Part shown: positions 1 to 10,413 of the stretch, in pieces | How the letters are laid out: each line of letters opens with the position of its first letter | How positions within the stretch are numbered: position 1 is the first letter of the stretch | Source of the DNA: Poteriospumella lacustris | Lineage: Eukaryota > Sar > Chrysophyceae > Chromulinales > Dinobryaceae | NCBI GenBank assembly: GCA_008000375.1 | Contig: SMOI01000192.1 | Coordinates: 2,171-62,310, forward strand | DNA length: 60,140 nucleotides | Direction: 5' to 3' | The notes under the pieces: generated by a model | The model's input: the letters and a program-made list of their open reading frames with translations, nothing else | What the model was told of the DNA's origin: nothing | The model's database searches: none | Program-made: the position numbers and the translations under genes

Positions 1-2156
1 TCGTACCGACCCGAACACCGGTTTGAATACTGCAGGATGCTAGATCGACCGACGGCGTAAAATTACCAAAGAAGTCCGTGTAGGGACAGTCGAATTCGCC
101 CAAGGATACTGCTGCCATGGATGACCAAGTGCTCCCCACTGGCCAATACACGGCCACCATCTATACAGCGATCAAGGAGCAACGCTATCAAGATGCGATC
201 GACATTTTGCTGTTAGAGCAACAAAACTTTCCTCGATCGAGAGCGGCCCTGTCGTTGCTGGGCTTTTGCTATTACCATTTGAATGATTTCACATCTGCGG
301 CCTCGTTTTATGAGCAGCTGGTGTCAATATGCCCAGACGTGGAAGAGTACAAGCTGTACTACGCACAGTCAATGTATAAAGCCGGACTATATCCCGAAGC
401 AATGAAGGCAGCTATCAGAGTGGAGGGCGAACAACTCGCACAACGTGTGCTCATGCTGCAATCGATAATCAAGTATGAACAGGACGAGTTGCCTGCCAGC
501 AAAGGCTATTTGGACAAATGCCACAACGAGGACCCGGACATTATCGTCAATTATGCGGCCATTTCGTTCAAAGAAGGAAACTATGCCGATGCCCGCGCGA
601 AATACATGGAGGCCATCAACAGCTTGGGCTTCCAGGCAGACTTGTCGTACAACATTGCGCTGTGTTACTATCGAGAGAAGCAGTACGGACCCGCTCTGCG
701 ATGCATCGCCGAGATCATGGACAAGGGCATCCGCAGCCATCCCGAGCTGTCGGTGGGCAGTGCCACTGACGGCATCGACGTTCGATCGGTGGGCAACTCG
801 GCCGTGCTGAAGGAGACGTGTTTGATTGAGGCGCTGAATCTCAAGGCGGCCATCGAATACGAAATGAAGCCTTCGGAGCCAGCGAAGGTGAACACAGAAG
901 CGACGGCGGCGAAAGAGGCCCTCACCGACATGCCTCCTCGTCTGGAGTCCGAGTTGGATCCAGTGACGCTGCACAATCAAGCGATCATATTCGCGGAAGA
1001 GGACCCGTCGGGAGCCTTCAAGAAGCTGTCGTATTTGCTGGCGAACCCTCCGTATCCGCCGGAGACCTTTGGTAACCTGCTCTTGCTGCACTGCAAGTTC
1101 CAGAACTACGACTTGGCGGCAGGGCTGTTGGCGGAGAACAGCCATCTGACGTACAAGTACCTGTCGCAAGAGCAGTACGACTACCTGGACGCCAGTATCA
1201 TGGTGCCGACGTCGGTGGAGGAGGCTTATCGCAAGTTCGACGAGCTGTCAGCGAAGTATATCGAGAAGCTGCGCAAGGCGACGAAGTCCATCCAAGATGC
1301 GCGCACCGCTCGCGACAACGAGCAGATCAAGAACAGTTTGAAGCAGTACGACGAGGAGTTGGAGCGCTACATTCCGGTGCTCATGGCGCAGGCCCGCATC
1401 TACTGGGAGCGGGAGAACTACCCGATGGTGGAGAAGCTGTTCTTTCAGTCGAGCGAGTTCTGCTCGGAACACGAGGTGTGGAAGCTGAACGTCGCTCACG
1501 TGTTCTTCATGCAAGAAACGAAGTTCAAGGACGCGATTCGCCACTACGAGCCGATCGTGAAGAAGCTGCAGGATGGCATGTTGCTCGACATCACCGCGAT
1601 CGTGTTGGCCAACCTCTGCGTGTCCTACATCATGACGTCGCAGAACGAAGAAGCAGAGGAGCTCATGCGGCGGATCGAAAAGGAAGAAGAGCGGCTCGCC
1701 ATATCGGATCCCGACAAGCAGTGCTTCCACTTGTGCATCGTCAACCTAGGTACGTCCGTCGTCTCCGCTCTGTGCTCGCGTCGATGGTTGACCCCTGACC
1801 GATTTGCTGTGCTTCCTGCTGTTGTTGTGTGTAGTCATCGGCACCCTGTACTGTGCGAAGGGCAACTTCGAGTTCGGCATCTCGCGCATCATCAAGTCGC
1901 TGGAGCCGTACGACAAGAAGCTCCACACGGACACGTGGTACTACGCCAAGCGCTGCTTCCTGGCCTTGGTGGAGAACCTGTCGAAGCACCTGTTGGTGCT
2001 GAAGGACTCGGCGATGGAGGAGATCTTGGAGTTCCTCGACAAGGCGGAGACGGCAGGCAAGAACATTCCGTCGGTCATTGGCCCACAGGTCGATCTCGGC
2101 GACGGCAGCGCGGCCGAGAACGAGCACCGGACGGTCGCGTACGAGGCGCGCCAAGT
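1..2156. repeat. Left arm of IFT70 palindrome (inverted repeat)
   Basis: Position x matches the complement of position 4660-x with no mismatch that I could find, through the upstream flank, both exons and the intron. Translations in several frames of the two arms are also identical. The first mismatch is at 2157. The arm reaches the window edge, so its outer limit is unknown. Confidence 0.95.
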
Positions 2157-2187
2157 GAAGAATTTGTTCCTAAAGCTGCACGTGTAA
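117..2187 (+). CDS. IFT70: Intraflagellar transport protein IFT70 (TTC30/DYF-1), copy A
   Basis: A TPR protein of the IFT-B complex that carries tubulin and other cargo along the flagellar axoneme. Exons are 117-1749 and 1835-2187, with an 85-nt intron starting gtacgt and ending gtgtgtag. The spliced product is 661 aa, the usual IFT70 length. Splicing restores the family-typical junction CIVNLVIGTLYCAKGN near residue 544, followed by the conserved FGISRIIKSLEPY and DTWYYAKRCFL segments. TPR-like helical pairs fill the N-terminal half (for example RYQDAIDILL, SRAALSLLGFCYYHL), and a charged coiled stretch lies near residues 370-410. An unspliced reading frame runs through the intron to 714 aa but loses all conservation. 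The gene sits in the left arm of a palindrome whose right arm encodes the same protein on the other strand. Confidence 0.95.
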
Positions 2188-2472
2188 CACCCCTTTACTA
2201 TTTGTTTGTATCTCACCCACCATCAGTTCTGCTTGTGATTGTAACGAATGCGGTCAGTTGACGAGCACATTAATGCGGAGGTATTTGACTTGCGGCTCAT
2301 CGGGGCAACAGTACGGTGCGGAGCTGACAGAGCCCAGCTACAGTTCGGTAGAACAGCCCGCCCGGCTCACACGGCTGAACGCTGCCGCACCACCTCCATG
2401 TCAACCAAACAACACCCAAACAGGAGCACACCAGAACGTTGGCTGTGAAATACTTATAATAATAGGAAACAG
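2188..2472. other. Palindrome spacer with convergent 3' flanks
   Basis: 285 bp between the two IFT70 stop codons. The two sides are unrelated in sequence, so each gene copy has its own 3' flank. Small open frames here (2248-2482) have no recognisable content. I see no gene. Confidence 0.8.
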
Positions 2473-4543
2473 TTACACATGAAGCTTCAAAAAGAGATTC
2501 TTTACTTGGCGCGCCTCGTACGCGACCGTCCGGTGCTCGTTCTCGGCCGCGCTGCCGTCGCCGAGATCGACCTGTGGGCCAATGACCGACGGAATGTTCT
2601 TGCCTGCCGTCTCCGCCTTGTCGAGGAACTCCAAGATCTCCTCCATCGCCGAGTCCTTCAGCACCAACAGGTGCTTCGACAGGTTCTCCACCAAGGCCAG
2701 GAAGCAGCGCTTGGCGTAGTACCACGTGTCCGTGTGGAGCTTCTTGTCGTACGGCTCCAGCGACTTGATGATGCGCGAGATGCCGAACTCGAAGTTGCCC
2801 TTCGCACAGTACAGGGTGCCGATGACTACACACAACAACAGCAGGAAGCACAGCAAATCGGTCAGGGGTCAACCATCGACGCGAGCACAGAGCGGAGACG
2901 ACGGACGTACCTAGGTTGACGATGCACAAGTGGAAGCACTGCTTGTCGGGATCCGATATGGCGAGCCGCTCTTCTTCCTTTTCGATCCGCCGCATGAGCT
3001 CCTCTGCTTCTTCGTTCTGCGACGTCATGATGTAGGACACGCAGAGGTTGGCCAACACGATCGCGGTGATGTCGAGCAACATGCCATCCTGCAGCTTCTT
3101 CACGATCGGCTCGTAGTGGCGAATCGCGTCCTTGAACTTCGTTTCTTGCATGAAGAACACGTGAGCGACGTTCAGCTTCCACACCTCGTGTTCCGAGCAG
3201 AACTCGCTCGACTGAAAGAACAGCTTCTCCACCATCGGGTAGTTCTCCCGCTCCCAGTAGATGCGGGCCTGCGCCATGAGCACCGGAATGTAGCGCTCCA
3301 ACTCCTCGTCGTACTGCTTCAAACTGTTCTTGATCTGCTCGTTGTCGCGAGCGGTGCGCGCATCTTGGATGGACTTCGTCGCCTTGCGCAGCTTCTCGAT
3401 ATACTTCGCTGACAGCTCGTCGAACTTGCGATAAGCCTCCTCCACCGACGTCGGCACCATGATACTGGCGTCCAGGTAGTCGTACTGCTCTTGCGACAGG
3501 TACTTGTACGTCAGATGGCTGTTCTCCGCCAACAGCCCTGCCGCCAAGTCGTAGTTCTGGAACTTGCAGTGCAGCAAGAGCAGGTTACCAAAGGTCTCCG
3601 GCGGATACGGAGGGTTCGCCAGCAAATACGACAGCTTCTTGAAGGCTCCCGACGGGTCCTCTTCCGCGAATATGATCGCTTGATTGTGCAGCGTCACTGG
3701 ATCCAACTCGGACTCCAGACGAGGAGGCATGTCGGTGAGGGCCTCTTTCGCCGCCGTCGCTTCTGTGTTCACCTTCGCTGGCTCCGAAGGCTTCATTTCG
3801 TATTCGATGGCCGCCTTGAGATTCAGCGCCTCAATCAAACACGTCTCCTTCAGCACGGCCGAGTTGCCCACCGATCGAACGTCGATGCCGTCAGTGGCAC
3901 TGCCCACCGACAGCTCGGGATGGCTGCGGATGCCCTTGTCCATGATCTCGGCGATGCATCGCAGAGCGGGTCCGTACTGCTTCTCTCGATAGTAACACAG
4001 CGCAATGTTGTACGACAAGTCTGCCTGGAAGCCCAAGCTGTTGATGGCCTCCATGTATTTCGCGCGGGCATCGGCATAGTTTCCTTCTTTGAACGAAATG
4101 GCCGCATAATTGACGATAATGTCCGGGTCCTCGTTGTGGCATTTGTCCAAATAGCCTTTGCTGGCAGGCAACTCGTCCTGTTCATACTTGATTATCGATT
4201 GCAGCATGAGCACACGTTGTGCGAGTTGTTCGCCCTCCACTCTGATAGCTGCCTTCATTGCTTCGGGATATAGTCCGGCTTTATACATTGACTGTGCGTA
4301 GTACAGCTTGTACTCTTCCACGTCTGGGCATATTGACACCAGCTGCTCATAAAACGAGGCCGCAGATGTGAAATCATTCAAATGGTAATAGCAAAAGCCC
4401 AGCAACGACAGGGCCGCTCTCGATCGAGGAAAGTTTTGTTGCTCTAACAGCAAAATGTCGATCGCATCTTGATAGCGTTGCTCCTTGATCGCTGTATAGA
4501 TGGTGGCCGTGTATTGGCCAGTGGGGAGCACTTGGTCATCCAT
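2473..4543 (-). CDS. IFT70: Intraflagellar transport protein IFT70 (TTC30/DYF-1), copy B
   Basis: Second copy of the IFT-B subunit, tail-to-tail with copy A. Exons on the minus strand are 4543-2911 and 2825-2473. The encoded 661-aa protein appears identical to copy A. The DNA, including the intron, is identical up to the last 11 codons. There eight substitutions occur, all synonymous: a Val, two double Leu changes, a Phe, a Leu and a His codon. The 3' flanks share nothing. The upstream flank is shared with copy A for at least 116 bp, so the core promoters may be the same. It is divergent with SEPSECS, 328 bp away. Nothing suggests that either copy is a pseudogene. Confidence 0.95.
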
Positions 4544-4659
4544 GGCAGCAGTATCCTTGGGCGAATTCGACTGTCCCTACACGGACTTCTTTGGTAATTT
4601 TACGCCGTCGGTCGATCTAGCATCCTGCAGTATTCAAACCGGTGTTCGGGTCGGTACGA
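2504..4659. repeat. Right arm of IFT70 palindrome (inverted repeat)
   Basis: Reverse complement of 1-2156. Whether identity extends past 4659 cannot be tested, because the left arm is cut by the window edge. Confidence 0.95.
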
Positions 4660-4871
4660 ATCAACCGACAGCAGCGCGAAGAAGAAACGGACAGCGCTCG
4701 CAGTTACACACAGCCAACACAGAAGGTCTGGGTGTGATCGTCGTCGTCGTCGTTGTCGTCATCGTCTTCATGAATTGGTATTCCGGGATTGACTCCACCT
4801 TGACAACTTGTAGTTAATTAATGCAACAAAACCCATGATTTGATTGTTTATCCCATTCTATCGAATGAAAT
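4544..4871. promoter_or_regulatory. Intergenic region between divergent IFT70-B and SEPSECS
   Basis: 328 bp that must hold the promoters of both genes. The first 116 bp belong to the palindrome. The rest includes a short gtc-rich tract near 4739-4763. No TATA box or initiator could be assigned with confidence. Confidence 0.45.
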
Positions 4872-6379
4872 ATGGAAGAATCATCGTTGACGAGATTGAT
4901 CCCGCGCACGTACGCTTTGCAGGGATTGCAAAATATCCGGAACCGTGACAACTTGTTCAACCAGTTGCTTGGGCAACAGAAGTTGCTGCAAGATGGTTTG
5001 GACGACCAAACGATAGAATATTTCTTAGGACAACTATCATTAATGGACAGCAACAACTTCCGTGACAAAGCTGGCGTTGGGGAACGAGAGGGTCGTGTGT
5101 TCTCTGGTTTGGTCGCTCAACGACATTTCGGCTTTTCACATGGCATTGGTCGCTCGGGGGATATTGCAGAAGTTCAGCCCAAAGCTGCGGGCTCTTCCAT
5201 ACTATACAAGTTGACTAACAAGCTCGTATCGCATGCTTTACAAGTGGCGGGTTTGAAAACCGAACTCCACTCCATTGTGTTCCCACTTGCGACTGGCATG
5301 ACTATCTCCTCAGCTTTGCTCGCCATGAAAAGTATCGAACCCCGCAGATCCAAGGTGATATGGTGTCGAATCGACCAGAAGTCTTGTTTGAAGGCGATAT
5401 CGTTGGCTGGATTGACGCCAGTAGTGGTCGAACCCGTCCGGGAGAACAACATGCTCGTGACCAACATCCAACGCATCCGCGAAATTTTGCTGTCTGAGGA
5501 GCGCGAACACATCTTAGCAGTGGTCACGACCACAAGCTGTTTCGCCCCTCGTCAGCCCGATCGGATTGATGAAGTCGCTGTTCTCTGCCAAGAGTTCGCT
5601 GTGTTTCATCTGGTCAACAACGCGTATGGCTTACAATGTCCCAAGATATGCAAGCTCATCGACAGAGCTCACACAAAAGGCCGAGTCGATGCAGGTATGT
5701 TTGCTGACAGCATCTTGACTCAATTTCTTATAGTCTCACGGTCCTTTTGTGACTTATAGTTGTACAAAGTACGGACAAGAACTTCCTCGTGCCCGTGGGA
5801 GGGGCTATTCTCGCGACAGCGAACCCAGAGTTTTTGGCCAAAGTCACCGCGAACTACCCAGGCCGTGCGAGCGCATCTCCCATCATAGATTTGTTTATCA
5901 CCTTGCTTTCCATGGGAGTAAGTGGGTATCGCGGACTGCTCCAACAACGACAACAGCTTCTTCCGCTCTTCCAGCGAAAGCTCCACGACTTCTGTGCCAC
6001 CAACGCGTTGGAGATCCTACCCAGCCCTGCCAACACCATTTCATTCGCAATTTCGTTCGGTTCTCTTTCGTCCGGCGGCAAAGATCTCTCGTTTTTAGGC
6101 TCTATGCTCTTCCAACGAAATGTATCGGGCTGTCGAGTGGTGGTTTGTTCTCCGTCGGCCACCAAGAGGACGAAGATAGCTGGGGCGGAGTTCACCAACT
6201 GGGGAGCGCATGCCAACGACTATCCGGTGTCTTATTTCACGGTCGCCTGCGCGGTGGGCATGTCCATGAGCGAGGTTGATATCTTCTTGAGCAAGTTGCA
6301 TAAAACATGGACAAAGTTCAAGAAGCTTCAGTCTCTAGCTGCTGCTTCTCACCCTGAGCCGGAGGGACAGACTCGTTAG
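4872..6379 (+). CDS. SEPSECS: O-phosphoseryl-tRNA(Sec) selenium transferase (SepSecS)
   Basis: A PLP enzyme that converts phosphoseryl-tRNA(Sec) to selenocysteyl-tRNA(Sec) using selenophosphate, the last step of eukaryotic and archaeal selenocysteine synthesis. Exons are 4872-5694 and 5760-6379, with a 65-nt intron, giving 480 aa. Family hallmarks are the N-terminal REGRVFSGLV block, the GIGRSGD loop near residue 95, the DKNFLVPVGGA segment carrying the presumed Schiff-base lysine at about K281, and PGRASASP just after it. The intron falls immediately before the lysine segment. An AATAAA lies about 105 bp past the stop. It implies that the organism makes selenoproteins. Length and motifs are complete and no damage is seen. 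Confidence 0.95.
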
Positions 6380-6709
6380 CCTCAGGGCGGACGCTGCGAT
6401 GTATATGTGACTTTATGATCAGGGGTTGAGTGTTAGCAGTGAGTTATCTGATTATATTTCACTATAGCGATTCATCGAAACGAAATAAACAATGCCCTTT
6501 AGAGGAGGCGTGGGTCAAAAAAGATACAAAAAACAAGGTCTAACCAATGGCATCCTCCACAAGTGACGGTTGCGAAGACACAAGTGGACCAACGGCGACT
6601 TATGCGTGAATTGGTTGGTGGTGTCGTTTCGCGGCAGTCTCGTGCATTACTAACTTTCAAATGTACTGATACAGTTGAAAAGAGCTAAAGGGTGGGATGC
6701 AGTCTTCTT
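6380..6709. other. Convergent 3' intergenic region with poly(A) signal
   Basis: 330 bp between the stops of SEPSECS and the minus-strand hydrolase gene. AATAAA at 6484-6489 is a plausible polyadenylation signal for SEPSECS. No coding content was seen. Confidence 0.5.
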
Positions 6710-7486
6710 TTAGTTGATTTCAATGATAGCCACGACGGGAAGGTGATCAGAGATGGGCGGATAGGTGCCACCGCGAACGCCTTTGGCGAAGGCACCGACG
6801 GTGCGACAATTGGAAGGGAGACTGACCAAGATCCAGTCCAGTGTGCGATTGGGTTTAAGCTCCTCAAGAGGATCGGATGGGCGCACGGGATGCGTAATCG
6901 GCGGTACCAGATCCAAGCTCTCGAAGACATCGATGAAGGCGCACTCCTCCGACAGGATGCGGACGGGGTGGAAGTCTTCGTTGAGATCACCGCCGAACAC
7001 CGCAGCTTCATTGGGTGCAACCAAGCGACGCAATTGTTCGCACACTTTGACCGCAGTGACGATTCGTTGGTTGACTCCGGTCTCGATCTCGCTGTCGCAT
7101 CCGACCCAAGGGAAATGAGCCGTGGAAACAAACACAACCTTGCTGGGGTCATCAACGAGAGCCAAGCGGGCCCAAAACAATCCTCGCAAAGGATAGTCGG
7201 GCATTTCTAAATCTGCGAAGCCAAAATCGACTAAACTGAAGATGTCCTTGTTCCAGTAGATGTTCGACTCCTTCAGCCAGCCCTCCGCACTTTCGGACTT
7301 TACACGTTGGTAGTTACCCAAATTCTCGTCGAAATATTTGATGATAGCAGGAGTGACTTCTTGAAACAGATAAACGTCCGATCGCAAAGTCAAGAGCGTT
7401 TGCACAAGCGACGAAGAACGCGCCGGCCAATGGTGGCTTCCCCACACGTTAAGGGTTGTCACGGTGAAACGAGCGGGATGAGGCAT
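6710..7486 (-). CDS. Endonuclease/exonuclease/phosphatase (EEP) family protein
   Basis: An uninterrupted 258-aa frame with the EEP (DNase I-like) metal-dependent hydrolase fold. In order: TLNVWG (first metal-site Asn, residues ~10-15), LFQEVT (catalytic Glu ~41), STAHFPW (His), GGDLNED (Asp/Asn pair ~165-171), LDWILVS and SDHLPVV (terminal Asp-His pair). All catalytic positions are present. Substrates in this superfamily include nucleic acids, phosphoinositides, sphingomyelin and nucleotides with 2',5' or tyrosyl linkages, and nothing visible picks one. No signal peptide or membrane segment. It starts at the ATG at 7486, directly before the conserved first strand, which suits the fold. It is divergent with the ERCC8-like gene and convergent with SEPSECS. 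Confidence 0.85.
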   Translation of the reverse strand: MPHPARFTVTTLNVWGSHHWPARSSSLVQTLLTLRSDVYLFQEVTPAIIKYFDENLGNYQRVKSESAEGWLKESNIYWNKDIFSLVDFGFADLEMPDYPLRGLFWARLALVDDPSKVVFVSTAHFPWVGCDSEIETGVNQRIVTAVKVCEQLRRLVAPNEAAVFGGDLNEDFHPVRILSEECAFIDVFESLDLVPPITHPVRPSDPLEELKPNRTLDWILVSLPSNCRTVGAFAKGVRGGTYPPISDHLPVVAIIEIN

Positions 7487-7921
7487 TTTTCTTTACAATT
7501 AGAACGACGAAAAGGGGTTGATCATGTACAATCAGAGAACAATTATGGTGATGTGTCTGCGTGGTCAATCGAACAGTCGACATGGCCAGGAGTCTCGAAG
7601 TCCAAAATCTGCGGACGACGAGCGGCTGCTGCTGGGACCGCCATCACTCGGCTAAAACATGCTGAATTTCGGGAATTCTCTTGGGAACTTCTGGTTTTCC
7701 GGCTAAAACGCTCCTCGCTGTCATCGTCGTCGTGGATTGCGTTGACAGATGGCTCGTCATTCTTCACTTGACTTCCTTTGTTCCCCTTTTGGTCGCGACA
7801 AACGTCACTGTGGTGCATAAAATGACAATCAAATCTGTCAGGGTATCATTCTCAAGGTTATCTTGAAGAGTGTGAAGGGAAGAGCTGCATTTCTGTTCTG
7901 TGAAGAAACAGACTGACCGCC
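7487..7921. other. Divergent intergenic region
   Basis: 435 bp between the starts of the EEP gene and the ERCC8-like gene. Short open frames occur but have no recognisable composition. Presumed promoter region for both genes. Confidence 0.4.
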
Positions 7922-10306
7922 ATGCCCTGGGAAGGACCACAAGGATCACTTGGCCACAATTTCCCCACTCTGTGGAGAAATTCCCAGCTTCACCACAATA
8001 GCCATTTCTTGTTGGCGAGATCCCTTTACCGTCAAGAAATATTGGGTCTTGAACCCTCCACGGATCTGGAAATCTCTTCGCCACACACGAGATGTGCCAC
8101 CTTTCTGGATATCGACCGCGTTGAGCAAAGGTTTTTGTTGAGTGGTGGCAAGCAGGGTACCCTTTGTGTTCACGATCTGGAAAAACACGATTGTCCATCA
8201 AATTGGCGACGAAATAGAGAGGAATCTCTGGGGACGCGGCGCATATCAGCTCTGCGATCAACTCCCCTCTTCAACGGCGAGTTTCAGTCCATCTCCGCTG
8301 TTGAATGGTTCCCAGCAGATAGTGGCTTGTTCATGGCTTCGAGCTATGGAGGAAGAATGGCGCTGTTTGACACGAATGCATTTGAAGCGGTTCTGCGGTA
8401 CAGCTTCCCACAGCGGAAGATCTTCTCGGCGAAGTTCCATCGGCTTCACAGTCTGCACAGCTGCTTTGCTGTCGGACTGGACGATGGCGAAACAGTCCTC
8501 TGCGACCCACGCGTTGGTGATCGACCGATTTTGCGCATACCTACCCACGCAAGTGGAGTGAACGCGTTGGATTGGCACCCGCAGGAGGACTTCCACCTGC
8601 TGACGGGCGGCGAGGACGGCGCCGTGCGACTGTGGGACATTCGCACGGCGGCAGGCAATCACCGTATCCCGTTGATGTCTCTGGATTGGACGAATGACCA
8701 CACGTTCCACGTTCCCATGCATCACGATGCGCTGCAAGAACATGCCAATCAGCACGGCCCGTCGTCCACGGCGGCCATGAGCGCCATGCCGGCGTCGTGG
8801 ATCCATCGCGGTCACCACCGCATCAACAGTGTCGCGTCACGTGCAGCGAGCGTCGTAGCGCACAGTGCGGCAGTCAAACAAGCGACGTACACGGCGTGTG
8901 GCCGTTTCATTTTCACCGCCGGCAACGACGCGCTGTGTCGGCTGTGGAGCGCCGACAGCGGCCAGCTGCTGCCCCAACGGTACGAAGTAGGTCATCGCTC
9001 TCTGTTGGGATATCAGGTCGCTTTGGCCTCGGTCGCAGGGCTTGACGTGGGCGCTACGGGGATGCGAAGGGCGTCAACAGCGTCGGACGCGAATACGATG
9101 CGCTTTAACAGTCGCTGCCCGCTGGTGCAGCGAGACGAGGACGTCTTCGTCTCACCCGTGACTGAGGCTCCTGGGGCTGGATCCCAGCGCGGTGGTGCAG
9201 GTGCAGTGCTGGCAATCGTCCCACTGTTCGGCAGCAGTGGGCGGCCTGTTCGCTATTTGCGCGGTGGCCACGTGCAAGGACCCGTCACGGGCGTCTGCGT
9301 GCGGCGGACGACGGGTCACGTGCTGACGTGTGCGGGCGATGGCCTGCTGCTGCTCTGGCAACGGCCCGTGCGCGACACTGCCTGTGTAGATGAAGACGAC
9401 GAGCCGCAGGCTGATACAGGCCGGCAGGTGTCTCGCAGCACCACAGCACCCGCGGCCAACGCGCGTTCGCGACTGCTCCGCGACGACGGCGTCGAGAGCC
9501 GCTACGACTTCGTTCGCGACGTTCTCCAGCGACGCTTTGTCACTGACGCTGCTGCTGTTGCTGCTTCTGCTTCTGCTTCTTCATCGTCCTCCGCCTCCGC
9601 AGCAGTTGCAGCAGCTCCAGCGATGTCTACTGCTGCCGCCTCGTCGGCTGTTGACTCGGCCGCGGTGAGCCAGCGCCACTTCAGCGTCGACGTGTCTCAG
9701 TCGTCGAGTCAGGCGCCCCAGGTCCACGTTCGCGAATTGGAAAGTGCCCCACGCCGCTTTCTGCCGCCGATTCTGCGCCATTATCTTCTACAGGCGCGCT
9801 TCCACGATGCCCATCGCCGCCAGAGCCGCACTGTGGAGCCCTCGACGAGTGAATCGGTCGATTGGAACGCGGTGCAGGCCATTCTCGCCGGCGCCAACGA
9901 CGACAACGACGACGACAGCGACGGTGACGGCGGCGATGGCGACGGTCGCGACGGTGGTCTCGGTAAGACTGACCGGGCCAGTTCGACGGCGGCGACGACG
10001 GCCTTGGCGCCGGACGATGTGGCTGCGCTCTTCGGCGACGTGAGCGACTCCGACGACGGCGACGGTCCGCGAGTGGCGGGGCAGAAGCGATCTCTCGCCG
10101 ACGCCACGACAGCAGCCGCGGTGGTTGGCGCCCCAGCGACCGCCCCGACGACCGTCGAATCGCCCGCCGGCAATCAACGCCGCGACAGCCGCTCCCGTGA
10201 CAGTCAACCGCCGCCGACCCGACGCACGGGCACGGGCACGGGCACCTCCTCCGGTGCCGCATCTGGTGCCACCCGTCGCATGCTGCAGCTGAGACGCCAC
10301 AGATGA
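7922..10306 (+). CDS. ERCC8/CSA-like WD40 repeat protein with long low-complexity tail
   Basis: A single 794-aa frame. Residues ~35-480 follow the order of Cockayne syndrome A protein (ERCC8), the WD40 substrate receptor of a CUL4-DDB1 ubiquitin ligase in transcription-coupled repair: LLARSLYRQEILGLEPS, FLLSGGKQGTLCVHDL, AVEWFPADSGLF, ALDWHPQEDFHLLTGGEDG then VRLWDIR (a DWD-type motif), FTAGNDALCRLW, a YLRGGH segment and a last blade with TCAGDGLLLLW. Two insertions (His-rich ~245-290; ~370-410) enlarge the propeller. The C-terminal ~310 residues are Ala/Ser/Asp/Gly-rich and probably disordered; animal ERCC8 is about 400 aa. The tail is GC-rich with triplet-like repeats (9545-9620, 9890-9960). 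The stop lies 107 bp from the MCM5 stop, convergent. Orthology is likely but not proven. Confidence 0.75.
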   Translation: MPWEGPQGSLGHNFPTLWRNSQLHHNSHFLLARSLYRQEILGLEPSTDLEISSPHTRCATFLDIDRVEQRFLLSGGKQGTLCVHDLEKHDCPSNWRRNREESLGTRRISALRSTPLFNGEFQSISAVEWFPADSGLFMASSYGGRMALFDTNAFEAVLRYSFPQRKIFSAKFHRLHSLHSCFAVGLDDGETVLCDPRVGDRPILRIPTHASGVNALDWHPQEDFHLLTGGEDGAVRLWDIRTAAGNHRIPLMSLDWTNDHTFHVPMHHDALQEHANQHGPSSTAAMSAMPASWIHRGHHRINSVASRAASVVAHSAAVKQATYTACGRFIFTAGNDALCRLWSADSGQLLPQRYEVGHRSLLGYQVALASVAGLDVGATGMRRASTASDANTMRFNSRCPLVQRDEDVFVSPVTEAPGAGSQRGGAGAVLAIVPLFGSSGRPVRYLRGGHVQGPVTGVCVRRTTGHVLTCAGDGLLLLWQRPVRDTACVDEDDEPQADTGRQVSRSTTAPAANARSRLLRDDGVESRYDFVRDVLQRRFVTDAAAVAASASASSSSSASAAVAAAPAMSTAAASSAVDSAAVSQRHFSVDVSQSSSQAPQVHVRELESAPRRFLPPILRHYLLQARFHDAHRRQSRTVEPSTSESVDWNAVQAILAGANDDNDDDSDGDGGDGDGRDGGLGKTDRASSTAATTALAPDDVAALFGDVSDSDDGDGPRVAGQKRSLADATTAAAVVGAPATAPTTVESPAGNQRRDSRSRDSQPPPTRRTGTGTGTSSGAASGATRRMLQLRRHR

Positions 10307-10413
10307 TCTATGCTCCCCGTCCGACATCTCCCCCCCCCCAAACGGCAATGGGCACAGCCAGCAAACAAGAGACAATTTAGGGAACGACCGGCCGGTCGCT
10401 TACAACGGCCGCG

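Noticed and set aside
387-1169. 260-codon antisense open frame within IFT70 (and its mirror at 3491-4273)
   Set aside because: It lies entirely opposite a conserved gene and has no domain; it is a by-product of codon composition.
117-2261. Unspliced 714-aa IFT70 frame
   Set aside because: After residue ~544 the translation loses all family conservation; splicing at 1750-1834 restores it and gives the normal length.
1-4659. Assembly or amplification artefact as the explanation of the IFT70 palindrome
   Set aside because: The arms end in eight silent substitutions followed by unrelated flanks, which a fold-back chimera or misjoin would not create. It cannot be excluded formally without reads, but it is the weaker explanation.
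9681-10375. Long open frames on the minus strand opposite the ERCC8-like tail
   Set aside because: Arg/Pro-rich translations of GC-rich repeat DNA without motifs; the plus-strand frame is continuous with the WD40 domain.
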